A stretch of DNA of 64,000 bases from VAZQ01 sp035293945 (GCA_035293945.1 DATGLV010000039.1:1-64000), one strand, 5' to 3'. Numbered from the stretch's first letter, positions 51,515 through 60,373 are shown. Notes: generated by a model from the letters alone, not told the origin. Translations and numbers: made by a program.

Positions 51515-52153
51515 ATGGTCCGCATTCTTCTAGCCGACGACCATGCGGTCGTGCGGCGCGGCCTTCGCGCGCTTTTGGAAGCGCACGAGGATTTCGAGGT
51601 GTGCGCCGAAGCAAGCGATGGCCGTGCGGCCGTCGAGCTGACGCTCGTGCACAAGCCCGATGTCGCAGTTCTCGACATTGCGCTGACGATTCTCAATGGA
51701 ATCGAGGCCACGCGACGAATCCGCAAGGAGGCGCCGGAGACGGAGGTCATGATCTTCACGCTGCACGACCGCGGAAGCGAAATCCGCGACGTGCTGCACG
51801 CCGGCGCCCGCGGTTATGTCCTGAAATCCGAGGCCGACGAGCAGATCGTGCGCGCGGTCGAGGCGCTGGCGCGACACCGCGCCTATTTCTCCGATCATGT
51901 CTCCGAGGCGTTGCTCGATAATTTCGTCGAGCAGGGAATATCGGGGAGCGATGCGCCCATGCTTACGGCGCGCGAGCGCGAGGTGGTGCAGCTCATCGCC
52001 GAGGGCAATAGCAACAAGAAGATCGCCCACCTGCTCAGCATCAGCGTCAAGACGGTCGAGACGCACCGTTCCGCCTCGATGCGGAAGCTCGACATTCACT
52101 CGACTGCGGAATTGGTCCGCTATGCGGTGCGGCACCGGCTGATCACGCCCTAA
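51515..52153 (+). CDS. NarL/FixJ-family response regulator, orphan
   Basis: This is a 212-residue regulator. The receiver has acidic residues in LLADDHAVVRRG, acceptor Asp54 in AVLDIALTILNG and Lys104 in GYVLKSE. The C-terminal LuxR-type helix-turn-helix reads TAREREVVQLIAEGNSNKKI. The segment after Asp54 (IALTILNG) replaces the common MPxxxG loop, so its phosphorylation surface is slightly unusual. No histidine kinase gene is adjacent. Confidence 0.92.
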   Translation: MVRILLADDHAVVRRGLRALLEAHEDFEVCAEASDGRAAVELTLVHKPDVAVLDIALTILNGIEATRRIRKEAPETEVMIFTLHDRGSEIRDVLHAGARGYVLKSEADEQIVRAVEALARHRAYFSDHVSEALLDNFVEQGISGSDAPMLTAREREVVQLIAEGNSNKKIAHLLSISVKTVETHRSASMRKLDIHSTAELVRYAVRHRLITP

Positions 52154-52165
52154 CTGGGCAGCAGG

Positions 52166-52420
52166 TCAGCGCCTGGTCACGAATGGCTCGACGCTCTTGG
52201 CGTTGCGCACAAAGGCGATCATCACCGCGATGCCGCAGGCGAAGAAGATCGCCTGGAAGACGTGCACGCCGTCGGTCCCGAAATCGAACATATTGGCAAC
52301 CGCCCAGCCGCCCGCGAAAGCGGCGCCGAACACTTCCGCGCTGATCAGGATGGCGGCGCTCACCACCGTGAGCACGTTCTGCCAGATGATGCGCCGGCCG
52401 CCGGAAGAGGTATCGGACAT
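52166..52420 (-). CDS. Small two-helix membrane protein, function unknown
   Basis: This is an 84-residue protein with two hydrophobic helices (VLTVVSAAILISAEVFGAAFA and VFQAIFFACGIAVMIAFV) and a basic C-terminus. The frame is open beyond 52420, but ATG 52418-52420 gives a sensible N-terminus just before the first helix. It is convergent with the response regulator gene, 12 bases away. I do not recognise a family. Confidence 0.65.
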   Translation of the reverse strand: MSDTSSGGRRIIWQNVLTVVSAAILISAEVFGAAFAGGWAVANMFDFGTDGVHVFQAIFFACGIAVMIAFVRNAKSVEPFVTRR

Positions 52421-52597
52421 GATGTTTCCTTGTTCTCGCGCCGGCAATTTCTCCGAACTCACGGGTCGGATCAAGCCCCTCTCTCTCGCGCCCCACGCTA
52501 AGCGAGGCCTCCAGCCGGATGAGGGAGCACGTGCCGCCGTCTTAGGTAGGGTCGAATGCGATAATCTGCTATGCGGCAAGGCTTATCTGTACCGCGT

Positions 52598-53548
52598 TTA
52601 GGCCGCATCCGCCTTTGCGGACAATAGGCCCGCCTCGACCAAGGCAACACGGATGCGATCGATCTCGGCACGCGAAAGCTTTACCAGCGGTGGCCGCACG
52701 ACCGCGCGCGGCAGGCGCCGCAGCAGCACCAGCGCTTCTTTCATCCGGTTGTGCATGTCCGACCATGGGTCTGAGTAGAAGACGCGCGCCAGCGGATAGA
52801 TCCGGTCATTGAGCCGTTGCGCGCCGGCGAGATCGCCGGCCGCAACTGCGCCGAACAGCTCCGCCTGCAGGTCCGCGATCACACTACCGCTGCCGGAGAG
52901 GAGCCCCTTACAACCGAGCACCAGTGAGCTCAAAAGCCAGCCGCTGTGGGTGGTGAGAACGTTCACGGGGCGTGGGAGCGTCTGCAGCATACGGATGTGC
53001 AATTCATGCTGTGGCACATTGCCGGCCCAATCCTTGATCGCGGCGATCGATGGAACCTCTTCGGCCAGGCGCAGCAGCGTGTCGGCCGGATAGCCTTGTC
53101 CGGTGGCGAGCGGATACTGGAAAACGATGAGAGGAAGATCGCTCGCATCCGCAATGCGCTTGAAGTGCGCGAGCGCCATCTCCGGCCTTTGGCCGAGCGT
53201 GAACGGTGCCGGCGGAAACACCAGGAGCGCGGCAGCGCCACGCTGCGTCGCCATGCGCGCGATGCGCGCGGCCTCTAGGCTGCCGTCGGCCCATATGCCG
53301 TTCACCAGCGGCAAATGGTCGCCGACCGCGTCACCGGCGATGTCGAGAACGCGCGCCTGTTCGTCGAAGCTGCAGGAGGCGACCTCAGTCGAATGGGCGT
53401 TGACGGTGAGGGCCGCCAGCCCGGGCGTCGCCGCGACGGTGCGCAGGTGCAGGCGAAAGTTCTGCTCGTCGATTGCGAGATCGTCATCGAACGGCAGCAG
53501 AACCGCCGGGATCACGCCCTGTGCAGCGAAACGGCTGTGGCGCGGCAT
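52598..53548 (-). CDS. DapA-family (dihydrodipicolinate synthase-like) aldolase
   Basis: This is a 316-residue TIM-barrel lyase. The Schiff-base Lys172 is in SIAAIKDWAG and the catalytic Tyr145 in VFQYPLATG. The GxxGE pyruvate-binding motif of DapA is replaced by VNAHSTEV. The product is therefore probably not dihydrodipicolinate synthase but an aldolase/dehydratase of sugar-acid or hydroxy-acid catabolism. ATG 53548 is favoured by a CAGGAGA site. An ATG at 53566 would place that site inside the gene. The same-strand Bug and MmgE/PrpD genes lie upstream. Confidence 0.88.
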   Translation of the reverse strand: MPRHSRFAAQGVIPAVLLPFDDDLAIDEQNFRLHLRTVAATPGLAALTVNAHSTEVASCSFDEQARVLDIAGDAVGDHLPLVNGIWADGSLEAARIARMATQRGAAALLVFPPAPFTLGQRPEMALAHFKRIADASDLPLIVFQYPLATGQGYPADTLLRLAEEVPSIAAIKDWAGNVPQHELHIRMLQTLPRPVNVLTTHSGWLLSSLVLGCKGLLSGSGSVIADLQAELFGAVAAGDLAGAQRLNDRIYPLARVFYSDPWSDMHNRMKEALVLLRRLPRAVVRPPLVKLSRAEIDRIRVALVEAGLLSAKADAA

Positions 53549-53588
53549 CGTGGTCTCCTGTGACATGCCAAATGGCGATCGTGCAAGG

Positions 53589-54587
53589 CTATTCCGCCTT
53601 GAGATTTCCGGCCTTCACCACCTTGCCCCACTTGTCGGTTTCCTCGGCGATGAACTTGGCGAATTCCATCGGCGTCATCGGCGTCGGAATGCCGCCAAGA
53701 TCGGCAAAGCGGGCCTTCATCTTGGGGTCGGCAAGGGCTGCATTCACTTCGCCGTTGAGCTTGGCGATGATGTCGGAAGGCGTACCCTTCGGTGCGCCCA
53801 GCCCGTACCATTGGCTCGCCTCATAGCCGGGCACGAACTCGCCGATAGTCGGCAAATCTGGCAGCGCCTCCGATCGCTCGGCTGAGGTGACGGCAAGTGC
53901 GCGCAGCCTTCCGGATTTGATGTATTCGACTACCGAAAGCGTGGGCTCGAACATCACTTGCACCTGGCCGGCAAGGAGGTCGATCAAGGCCGGGCCGCCG
54001 CCCCGATAAGCGACCGCCACTAGATTGACGCCGGCCAAGAGCTTGAACAATTCACCGGATACCTGCGTGGTGCTGCCATTGCCGGCGGTCGCCATGTTGA
54101 TCTTGCCCGGATTGGCTTTCGCGTAAGCGATGAACTCCGGCACCGACTTTGCCGGGACCGAAGGATTGACCACCATCACGTTCGGCACCCGCACAATGCT
54201 GGCGATCGGCGCGATGTCACGGCTGAAATTGAAGCTCAGGTTGGGATAGAGCGTATCGTTGACCGCATTCGAGGAAGAAGTGAGCAGCAGCGTGTAGCCG
54301 TCGGCGGGCGCCCGCACCACGGCTTCGGTCCCGATATTGCCGCCGGCGCCGGTGCGGTTGTCGACGACGAATTGCTGTCCCAGCCGCTCCGACAGCCACT
54401 GGGCGATGAGACGCGCAGTGATGTCGTTCGGGCCGCCAGCCGCATAGGCGCAAATGAGATGCACCGGCCGCCCCGGATACGCCTGCGCGCGTGCAAGGCG
54501 CAATGTCCCCGGCAGGGCGGCGGCGCCTGCGGCGAGCTGCAAGAATCCTCGACGGTGAAATCTCATGATCGGCTTCCTTTCCGGCAT
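53589..54587 (-). CDS. Bug/TctC-type solute-binding protein with Tat signal
   Basis: This is a 332-residue periplasmic binding protein of the Bordetella uptake gene family. It has a twin-Arg leader (RFHRRGFLQLAAGAAALPG), then YPGRPVHLICAYAAGGPNDI and GNIGTEAVVRAPADGYTLL, the classic Bug pattern. The ligand is probably a carboxylate. The genes for TctA and TctB are absent. It lies between the DapA-like aldolase and MmgE/PrpD genes, which suggests a shared catabolic unit. An internal ATG seven codons in is a possible start. Confidence 0.92.
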   Translation of the reverse strand: MPERKPIMRFHRRGFLQLAAGAAALPGTLRLARAQAYPGRPVHLICAYAAGGPNDITARLIAQWLSERLGQQFVVDNRTGAGGNIGTEAVVRAPADGYTLLLTSSSNAVNDTLYPNLSFNFSRDIAPIASIVRVPNVMVVNPSVPAKSVPEFIAYAKANPGKINMATAGNGSTTQVSGELFKLLAGVNLVAVAYRGGGPALIDLLAGQVQVMFEPTLSVVEYIKSGRLRALAVTSAERSEALPDLPTIGEFVPGYEASQWYGLGAPKGTPSDIIAKLNGEVNAALADPKMKARFADLGGIPTPMTPMEFAKFIAEETDKWGKVVKAGNLKAE

Positions 54588-54629
54588 TCGTCGATTTGGC
54601 TGAACTTGAAAGCTAGCGCCTCGGATGAA

Positions 54630-56141
54630 TCAGGCGCGCGTCATCGCCATCAGATCGCTCACCTGATCCAGGCTGTCGAGCGCCCACAATTGGTGCAGCA
54701 GCGCCTCCGTCTGCGCCGCTCCCAATTGTCGGCGCGCCAGCGAGCGGAATTTCTCTTCGAGCTCCGCGTCGGTCATCGGGTTCTTCCAATGACCGCGATG
54801 ATACTCGACCCGGATGTTGTGGCGCTCGCCCGAGGTGAGCACGACCTCGAGATCGCACGGGTTCTCCTCTTGCCCCGCCCGGTCGGCCGCCTCCGAGGGC
54901 AGGCAGTGAACACGCTGGACCAGGTCGAGCAGGCGCTGATCGTGCAGGTAGGGGTCTTCGTAGTGCTTCTCCTCGATCGTCCCATACATCAGGACGACCG
55001 CGGCCGCGTAAGGCATGCTGTGGTCGGCGGTCTCGTGGGTCTGCGGGTGCCACTTGTCCGCCGTGTCCGCCATCACCCGGATGGCCTTGCTCGAAACCCG
55101 GATATTCACCTCCGCGATCTGGCTCGGGTCGGTGAAGTAGGCGCGCGCCTCCACCGCCGCCTGAGCAACGGTCTGTGCGAACTGTCCGAGCGAAAAGCGC
55201 TTCATGAAGCAGTGCGTGATCGCGAACGGCTGGGCATCGGCGCCGAGCTTTGCGAGGGAGAAGGGCTTGCGGCTGATGCGGGCGAAGAAACCGTCAGCTC
55301 CTTCGAACACCTGCGCCGGCCCGGTCATGCCGGCTTGCGCGAGCTGTGCGACAAATACCGCCGAGCGCGCTTCAGCGGCCGCTGCACCCGCCTTCCAGTT
55401 CGAGAGCGAGCCGACCCGCGTCTGGTTGAGCGCCACGCTGCTGGCGAGGTAGAGACCGATCGCGTTCGCCATCTGCTCCATGTCGAGCCCAAGCATGTGG
55501 CCCGCACCCAAGGTGGCGCCGAGCCCGACCACGGTCGCATAATCGATGCCGACTGCGCGGTTGTCGAATACGTCCATCACTCGGCAGAACACCTCGTAGG
55601 CGAGCACGGTGTTGGCAATCAGTTCGCGCCCGTCGCGGCCCGCCACTTCCGCGGTCGCCAGCAGCGCGGAAACTGCATCGCTCGGATGGCCGGCGCCGAG
55701 GCTGATATAGCCGTCGTTGAAGTCGAGATAGCGGATCGCCACCCCATTGGCGAAGGCGGCGAGGTCGGCGCTTGTCTTCACCCCGCTGCACATCACGGTC
55801 GCGCCGCGTGTCGCGCTGACTTGGCCGGCGAGACGGTTGGCAATCTGGCTTGCATCCGCCTCGAAGCCGCCGAGCCCGCACCCGATGGTGTCGATCATGA
55901 AACGTTTGGTCTCGCGCACGACCTCGGCCGGCAAGTCCTCGTATTTGAGATTAGCCGCATAGCGCGCAAGTGCGGCGGCGATCGTGACCTGGCCGGCTGC
56001 CGCGACAGGTACTGCCGAGGTTGTCGGCTTTTCCTGCGCCCAGGCCGGAAGCGCGATCGCGGCGGCGCCGGTCGCGGCGATTTGCTTGATCACCTGGCGG
56101 CGCCCTGTGTCGCTCGGTCCTGCATGTCCGGCGTTTTGCAT
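54630..56141 (-). CDS. MmgE/PrpD family protein with Tat-type signal peptide
   Basis: This is a 503-residue protein of the 2-methylcitrate dehydratase fold. Family motifs include LPAEVVRETKRFMIDTIGCG, YLDFNDGYISLGAGHPSD and THCFMKRFSLGQFAQ. The first 36 residues contain GRRQVIKQIAATGAAAIALP and PAWAQ, a twin-Arg export signal. This is atypical, since PrpD acts in the cytoplasm. The product may be a periplasmic dehydratase or isomerase acting before or during uptake by the adjacent Bug protein. A DapA-like aldolase is downstream. Family assignment is firm. The reaction is unknown. Confidence 0.88.
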   Translation of the reverse strand: MQNAGHAGPSDTGRRQVIKQIAATGAAAIALPAWAQEKPTTSAVPVAAAGQVTIAAALARYAANLKYEDLPAEVVRETKRFMIDTIGCGLGGFEADASQIANRLAGQVSATRGATVMCSGVKTSADLAAFANGVAIRYLDFNDGYISLGAGHPSDAVSALLATAEVAGRDGRELIANTVLAYEVFCRVMDVFDNRAVGIDYATVVGLGATLGAGHMLGLDMEQMANAIGLYLASSVALNQTRVGSLSNWKAGAAAAEARSAVFVAQLAQAGMTGPAQVFEGADGFFARISRKPFSLAKLGADAQPFAITHCFMKRFSLGQFAQTVAQAAVEARAYFTDPSQIAEVNIRVSSKAIRVMADTADKWHPQTHETADHSMPYAAAVVLMYGTIEEKHYEDPYLHDQRLLDLVQRVHCLPSEAADRAGQEENPCDLEVVLTSGERHNIRVEYHRGHWKNPMTDAELEEKFRSLARRQLGAAQTEALLHQLWALDSLDQVSDLMAMTRA

Positions 56142-56248
56142 CGTCTCCCGCCCATCCGCGGCGGATCATATCTGGGCCGCCTTGCCGGCAAGCCTAACAC
56201 GGAAGCTGTTGGCCGTTGTTGCCGCGGGTCGACGCAGCCGTCCCAATC

Positions 56249-56267
56249 ATGTAAGGGCCTTTTACAT
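56249..56267. promoter_or_regulatory. Predicted TetR operator overlapping its own start codon
   Basis: ATGTAA, seven bases, TTACAT: a perfect 19-bp dyad whose right arm includes the first two bases of the TetR ATG. The same half-sites with the same seven-base spacing recur at 56960-56978. Autoregulation by the TetR protein is inferred. Confidence 0.75.
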
Positions 56268-56910
56268 GACTTGGTCCAGGGATAATCGGGGGCCGCGTGG
56301 ATACCACCACGGCAACCTCAAAGAAGCGCTGATCCGCGCCGCGCTCGAGCTCATCGCGCAGAAGGGCCCGGCAGGCTTCACGTTTGCGGAAGCGGCGCGG
56401 TGGGCCGGCGTCAGCCCGGCCGCGCCGTATCGACACTTTCGCGACCGTGACGAATTGCTGGTCGACGTTGCCCGGCGCGGCTTCGATCAATTCGCGCAAG
56501 CGCTGAGCGCGGCCTGGAGCGAAGGCCGTCCGGATCCGTTCAGCGCGTTCGAACGTCTCGGCCGCGCCTACCTCCAATTCGCTCGCGCCGAGCCCGCTTA
56601 TTATTCGGCGATGTTCGAGGCCGGAATTGCGCTCGATAGCAATGCCGATCTGCGCGAGGCAAGCGAGCGCGCCTTTGGGGTGCTGCGGGCAGCCGCCGAG
56701 GAGCTGATCGCCCCTATGCCGGCGGAGCGACGGCCGCCCGCCTTGATGATGGCCCTGCACGTCTGGGCCCTGTCGCACGGGATCGCCTCGCTGTTCGGCC
56801 GCGGCGATGCGGGGCGGCGAAAGCTGCCCATGTCGGCGGAGGAACTGCTGGAGGCGGCGGTTCTCGTGTATCTGCGGGGTCTCGGTCTGCCGGAGGAACC
56901 CTCGTCCTGA
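56266..56910 (+). CDS. TetR/AcrR-family transcriptional regulator
   Basis: This is a 214-residue regulator. The N-terminal helix-turn-helix spans about residues 14-60 (LKEALIRAALELIAQKG, then ARWAGVSPAAPYRHFRDRDE). A helical ligand-binding domain with a WHG-type pattern follows (LHVWALSHGIASLFGRG). Start ATG 56266 gives the standard length. The frame is open far upstream, but that region is the antisense of the MmgE/PrpD gene and the operator. It faces MmgE/PrpD divergently and precedes the DUF2852-like gene it probably represses. Confidence 0.92.
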   Translation: MTWSRDNRGPRGYHHGNLKEALIRAALELIAQKGPAGFTFAEAARWAGVSPAAPYRHFRDRDELLVDVARRGFDQFAQALSAAWSEGRPDPFSAFERLGRAYLQFARAEPAYYSAMFEAGIALDSNADLREASERAFGVLRAAAEELIAPMPAERRPPALMMALHVWALSHGIASLFGRGDAGRRKLPMSAEELLEAAVLVYLRGLGLPEEPSS

Positions 56911-56931
56911 CGCTTGGGGAGAGGAGGGGCA

Positions 56932-56960
56932 TTGACAGGGACCTGGTTTGGCACTAGCTA
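56932..56960 (+). promoter_or_regulatory. Putative promoter of the DUF2852-like gene
   Basis: A consensus -35 box TTGACA (56932-56937) is followed after 17 bases by a poor -10 box TAGCTA (56955-56960). The predicted TetR operator begins at the last base of this box, so bound repressor would block the start site. The gene starts 36 bases further on. Confidence 0.5.
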
Positions 56961-56978
56961 TGTAAATGTAATTTACAT
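56960..56978. promoter_or_regulatory. Second copy of the predicted TetR operator
   Basis: ATGTAA, seven bases, TTACAT, identical in arms and spacing to 56249-56267. An extra ATGTAA inside the spacer creates a nested dyad (56965-56979). Its placement just behind the promoter is typical of a repressor site. Confidence 0.75.
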
Positions 56979-56995
56979 TCACTCGCGAGGCTTCC

Positions 56996-57460
56996 ATGAC
57001 CTGTGCGGCAAGAAGTGATGAATGGGGCTACGGCTATCGCCATCCAATGTGGTTCTGGCACCCCGGCTGGATCGTGCTGATGATCCTCGGATTCGTGTTC
57101 TGGTGGCCGGTGGGTCTGGCAATTCTCGCTTTCACTATATGGGGTCGGCGAATGGGATGCTGGAGCTATCGCCGCTCCGCCGATTGGCAGGAGCACTGGC
57201 AGGAAAAGATGGACCGCATGCGCGCCAAGATGGAGCGCTTCCACCATGGCGGCGGTTGGGCCTACTCGAGCGGCAACCGTGCCTTCGATGAATATCGCTC
57301 CGATACGCTGAAACGCCTCGAAGAGGAGCAGAAGGAGTTTCGCGAATTCCTAGCCCGCTTGCGCATGGCGAAAGACAAGGCCGAGTTCGATCAGTTCATG
57401 GCCGAACGGCGCAACCGGCCCGAGGCGCCTCCGCCTCCTCCTCCTCCTCCGCAGTCGTAA
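56996..57460 (+). CDS. DUF2852-like single-pass membrane protein
   Basis: This is a 154-residue protein. A short N-terminal part leads to one strongly hydrophobic segment (GWIVLMILGFVFWWPVGLAI, residues about 21-45) that matches the DUF2852 pattern. A charged cytoplasmic coiled-coil region follows (LKRLEEEQKEFREFLARLR), and the protein ends in a Pro run. Function unknown. The operator at its promoter makes it the likely TetR target, so it may respond to envelope stress or a drug-like ligand. An intrinsic terminator follows the gene. Confidence 0.8.
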   Translation: MTCAARSDEWGYGYRHPMWFWHPGWIVLMILGFVFWWPVGLAILAFTIWGRRMGCWSYRRSADWQEHWQEKMDRMRAKMERFHHGGGWAYSSGNRAFDEYRSDTLKRLEEEQKEFREFLARLRMAKDKAEFDQFMAERRNRPEAPPPPPPPPQS

Positions 57461-57484
57461 ACCACTTAAGCTGCTCGAAATGCG

Positions 57485-57513
57485 AAGGCCGGCGATCTGA
57501 TCGCCGGCCTTTT
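57485..57513 (+). terminator. Intrinsic terminator after the DUF2852-like gene
   Basis: AAGGCCGGCGA and TCGCCGGCCTT form a perfect 11-bp stem with a 5-base loop and run into TTTT. The element starts 25 bases after the stop and can also serve the convergent GlcG-like gene. Confidence 0.85.
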
Positions 57514-57536
57514 GCGTTGAATCGAAAACCTATCGG

Positions 57537-58013
57537 CTACTTGTTGGTCAGCCTGACGCCGGCGTGCCGCCCCATGCCGGCGAAATCGGCGTCCGTCTTG
57601 AGGCCAGCCGAATGGATTCCGTGGATGGCGAGCTCCTCGTCGCGATCCTCGGTGTCGCCGGTGACCCCGACCGCACCAATGACCTCACCGTCCGCCGCGC
57701 GGATCTGCAGGCCCCCACCTTCCGGAAATATCTGCCCTTCCGTCGCGCTCTCCAGGTAGCGCATGAAGATCGGTCGCTCCTCGGCGCGCACGTGCACGAG
57801 CTTCGACGAGCGCCCGAGCGCCAGCGCCGCATAGGCCTTGCCGAAGGCCATCTCGAAGCGGATCATCGAGCTGCCGTCTTCCTTCTGGAATGCCTTCACC
57901 TTGCAGCCGGGCTCGACGACGATCACGCTGATCGGCCGACAATCGATCTCGGCCGCACGCCGCAAGATGGCATCGATGATGCGATTGGCGAGATCAAGCG
58001 TGATGGTGCTCAT
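57537..58013 (-). CDS. GlcG/HbpS-family (DUF336) protein, second copy
   Basis: This is a 158-residue protein with VIVVEPGCKVKAFQKEDG, MAFGKAYAALALGRSSK and IGAVGVTGDTEDRDEELAI, the DUF336 pattern. It is a diverged relative of the protein at 37024. It is monocistronic, and its only near neighbour in the same direction is none. Start ATG 58013 is chosen because the upstream extension is rich in Arg and unlike the family. Role unknown. Confidence 0.82.
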   Translation of the reverse strand: MSTITLDLANRIIDAILRRAAEIDCRPISVIVVEPGCKVKAFQKEDGSSMIRFEMAFGKAYAALALGRSSKLVHVRAEERPIFMRYLESATEGQIFPEGGGLQIRAADGEVIGAVGVTGDTEDRDEELAIHGIHSAGLKTDADFAGMGRHAGVRLTNK

Positions 58014-58204
58014 TGAGGTTGGCTCACTTCGCCCTTGCCGATGACCAGGTTGTGTCTGCCCAAGATCCGGTGCCACCGGCACGAACCGGCGGCAGCATGG
58101 TAGTGGCAGGAATCTTGTCCGCCAGGCAAGCCGCCACCTGCGCTTTATGGCGGGCGACCACCCCGCAGTCACCGCCGACACTTCCCCAGCATCCGGCCGA
58201 GCGA

Positions 58205-58267
58205 GCCCGACGCCCCCACCTCCGCGACGCCCGCGCGCGGGGGCATGCTTTTCGGGAGATCATGCTT
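58205..58267. repeat. Partial palindromic repeat before the peptidase gene
   Basis: The segment contains a hairpin around GCCCGCGCGCGGGGGC and ends TTCGGGAGATCATGCT. That ending resembles the right arm of the repeat at 21584-21676 (GATCATGCT). It looks like one half of the same class of element. The rest of the 287-base gap (58014-58300) shows nothing recognisable. Confidence 0.45.
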
Positions 58268-58300
58268 TAGTTAGGGCACGCTCAACGGGGCCTTCGCCGC

Positions 58301-60349
58301 ATGACCGAGCCTGACGCCGACAATCCGTTCTTCGAGGAATGGGATACCCCGTTCGGGGTGCCGCCGTTCGACCGCATCGTGCCGAGGCACTTTCCGCCGG
58401 CGTTCGAGCGTGCCTTCGCGGCGCATGAAGCGGAGGTGGCGGCGATCGCCGCCGATCCGGCCGCGCCGAGCTTCGCCAACACGATTGCGGCCCTGGAGCT
58501 GAGTGGGCGGCTGCTCAGCCGCGTCTCCGACGTCTTCCGGGCGCTCGCGAGCGCGCACACGAATGCGGCGCTGCTCGAGTTCGAGCGCGATATCGCCCCG
58601 CGCCGCGCACGCCACCACGATCGCATCCTGCATGACGCGGCGCTCTTCCGCCGTGTCGCGGCGCTCTACGATGCGCGTGACCGCCTCGGCCTCTCAGGCG
58701 AGCAGCAGCGCGTGCTCGAGCGCTACCATCTCGATTTCACCCGTGCGGGCGCGGCGCTTGCGCCGGCCGCCAAGGCACGGCTTGCCGCCATCAACGAGCG
58801 CCTTGCGGTGCTCGGGACGGCGTTCAGCCAAAACGTGCTCGCCGACGAGCAGGCCTATACGCTCGTGCTCGAAAGCGAGGCGGACCTCGCGGGCCTGCCG
58901 GACTACGTCCGTGCCGCCGCGCGCGCGGCAGCACAAGAACGCGGGCAGGATGGGCATGTGATCACGCTGTCGCGCTCCAGCGTCGAGCCGTTCCTGCAAT
59001 TCTCCTCGCGCCGCGATCTGCGCGAAAAGATCTTCCGCGCCTGGATCGCGCGCGGCGACGGTGGAGGCAGGACCGACAACAAGGCGATCATCGGCGAGAT
59101 GGTGGCGCTGCGTGCCGAACGCGCGGCTCTGCTCGGATACGAAACCTTCGCGGCCTATCGGCTCGACGACGAGATGGCCAAGACGCCGGCGGCGGTGCGA
59201 AGCCTCCTGGAGCAGGTGTGGGCGCCGGCGCGCGCACGCGCGCTCGCTGATCGCGACGAGCTTGCCGCGCTGGCCCAGGCCGAGGGCGGCAACTTCGAGC
59301 TCGCCGCCTGGGATTGGCGCTACTACGCCGAAAAGCTGCGCAAGCTGAAATGCGACGTCGACGAAGCCGCGGTCAAACCCTATCTGCAGCTCAACCACAT
59401 CATCGAGGCAGCGTTCTACACCGCCGGGAAGCTGTTCGGGCTTTCCTTCGCGAGGCGGACCGACGTGCCGGTCTGGCATGGCGATGTTCGCGTATGGGAC
59501 GTGCACGACGCCCAAGGCCGTCATCGTGGCGCGTTCTTCGGCGACTATTTCGCGCGCTCATCCAAGCGCAGCGGCGCCTGGATGATGACGCTGCGCGACC
59601 AGGAGAAGCTTTCAGGCGACATCCGCCCGCTGGTCGTCAATGTGATGAACTTCGCCAAGGCGCCGGAGGGGGAACAGACACTGCTCAGCTTCGATGACGC
59701 GCGCACGCTGTTTCATGAATTCGGCCACGCGCTGCATGCGCTTCTGTCTGATGTCACCTATCCGTTGATCTCGGGCACCAATGTGCAGACCGATTTCGTG
59801 GAGCTGCCTTCACAGCTCTATGAGCATTGGCTTGAACGGGAGGAAATCCTCAAGCGCTTTGCCCTGCATTACCGCACCGGGGCCGCCATGCCGGACGATC
59901 TCACCAAGCGTCTCATCGCGGCGCGCACCTTCAACCAGGGCTTTGCCACGGTCGAATATGTTGCTTCGGCGCTGGTCGATCTTGAAATTCATCTCACCAA
60001 AGAAGCAAAAGGATTCGACGTGACGGCATTCGAGCGGAATGCGCTCGCCCGCATCGGCATGCCGGCCGAGATCGTGATGCGGCATCGTCCGACGCATTTC
60101 GGGCACGTCTTCTCGGGCGGCGGCTATGCGTCGGCCTATTACAGCTATATGTGGTCCGAGGTGCTGGACGCCGATGCGTTCGCGGCGTTCGAGGAGGCGC
60201 AGGATGTATTTGATCCCGCCACCGCGAAGCGCCTGCGCGACAATATCTATTCCGCCGGCGGCTCGCGCGATCCGGCCGAGCTCTACCGCGCCTTCCGCGG
60301 CCGCCTGCCGACGCCCGATGCCCTGCTGCGCCGGCGCGGGCTCAATTAA
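58301..60349 (+). CDS. dcp: M3-family zinc metallopeptidase, peptidyl-dipeptidase Dcp type
   Basis: This is a 682-residue oligopeptidase. The zinc motif HEFGHALH lies near residue 472, followed by the third ligand region NVQTDFVELPSQLYEHW. The Tyr/His substrate-binding loop appears in GHVFSGGGYASAYYSYMW. Dcp removes C-terminal dipeptides in the cytoplasm or periplasm. No signal peptide is visible, so it is probably cytoplasmic. OpdA (oligopeptidase A) is the alternative family member. The next gene, a gamma-glutamyltransferase-like protein, follows after 24 bases and may share peptide or glutathione turnover. Confidence 0.93.
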   Translation: MTEPDADNPFFEEWDTPFGVPPFDRIVPRHFPPAFERAFAAHEAEVAAIAADPAAPSFANTIAALELSGRLLSRVSDVFRALASAHTNAALLEFERDIAPRRARHHDRILHDAALFRRVAALYDARDRLGLSGEQQRVLERYHLDFTRAGAALAPAAKARLAAINERLAVLGTAFSQNVLADEQAYTLVLESEADLAGLPDYVRAAARAAAQERGQDGHVITLSRSSVEPFLQFSSRRDLREKIFRAWIARGDGGGRTDNKAIIGEMVALRAERAALLGYETFAAYRLDDEMAKTPAAVRSLLEQVWAPARARALADRDELAALAQAEGGNFELAAWDWRYYAEKLRKLKCDVDEAAVKPYLQLNHIIEAAFYTAGKLFGLSFARRTDVPVWHGDVRVWDVHDAQGRHRGAFFGDYFARSSKRSGAWMMTLRDQEKLSGDIRPLVVNVMNFAKAPEGEQTLLSFDDARTLFHEFGHALHALLSDVTYPLISGTNVQTDFVELPSQLYEHWLEREEILKRFALHYRTGAAMPDDLTKRLIAARTFNQGFATVEYVASALVDLEIHLTKEAKGFDVTAFERNALARIGMPAEIVMRHRPTHFGHVFSGGGYASAYYSYMWSEVLDADAFAAFEEAQDVFDPATAKRLRDNIYSAGGSRDPAELYRAFRGRLPTPDALLRRRGLN

Positions 60350-60373
60350 AGCGCATCTCGATCGGGCGAGACC

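Noticed and set aside
54372..56285. Long plus-strand open frame of 637 codons opposite the Bug and MmgE/PrpD genes
   Set aside because: Both minus-strand proteins have intact family motifs and signal peptides. The plus-strand translation has none.
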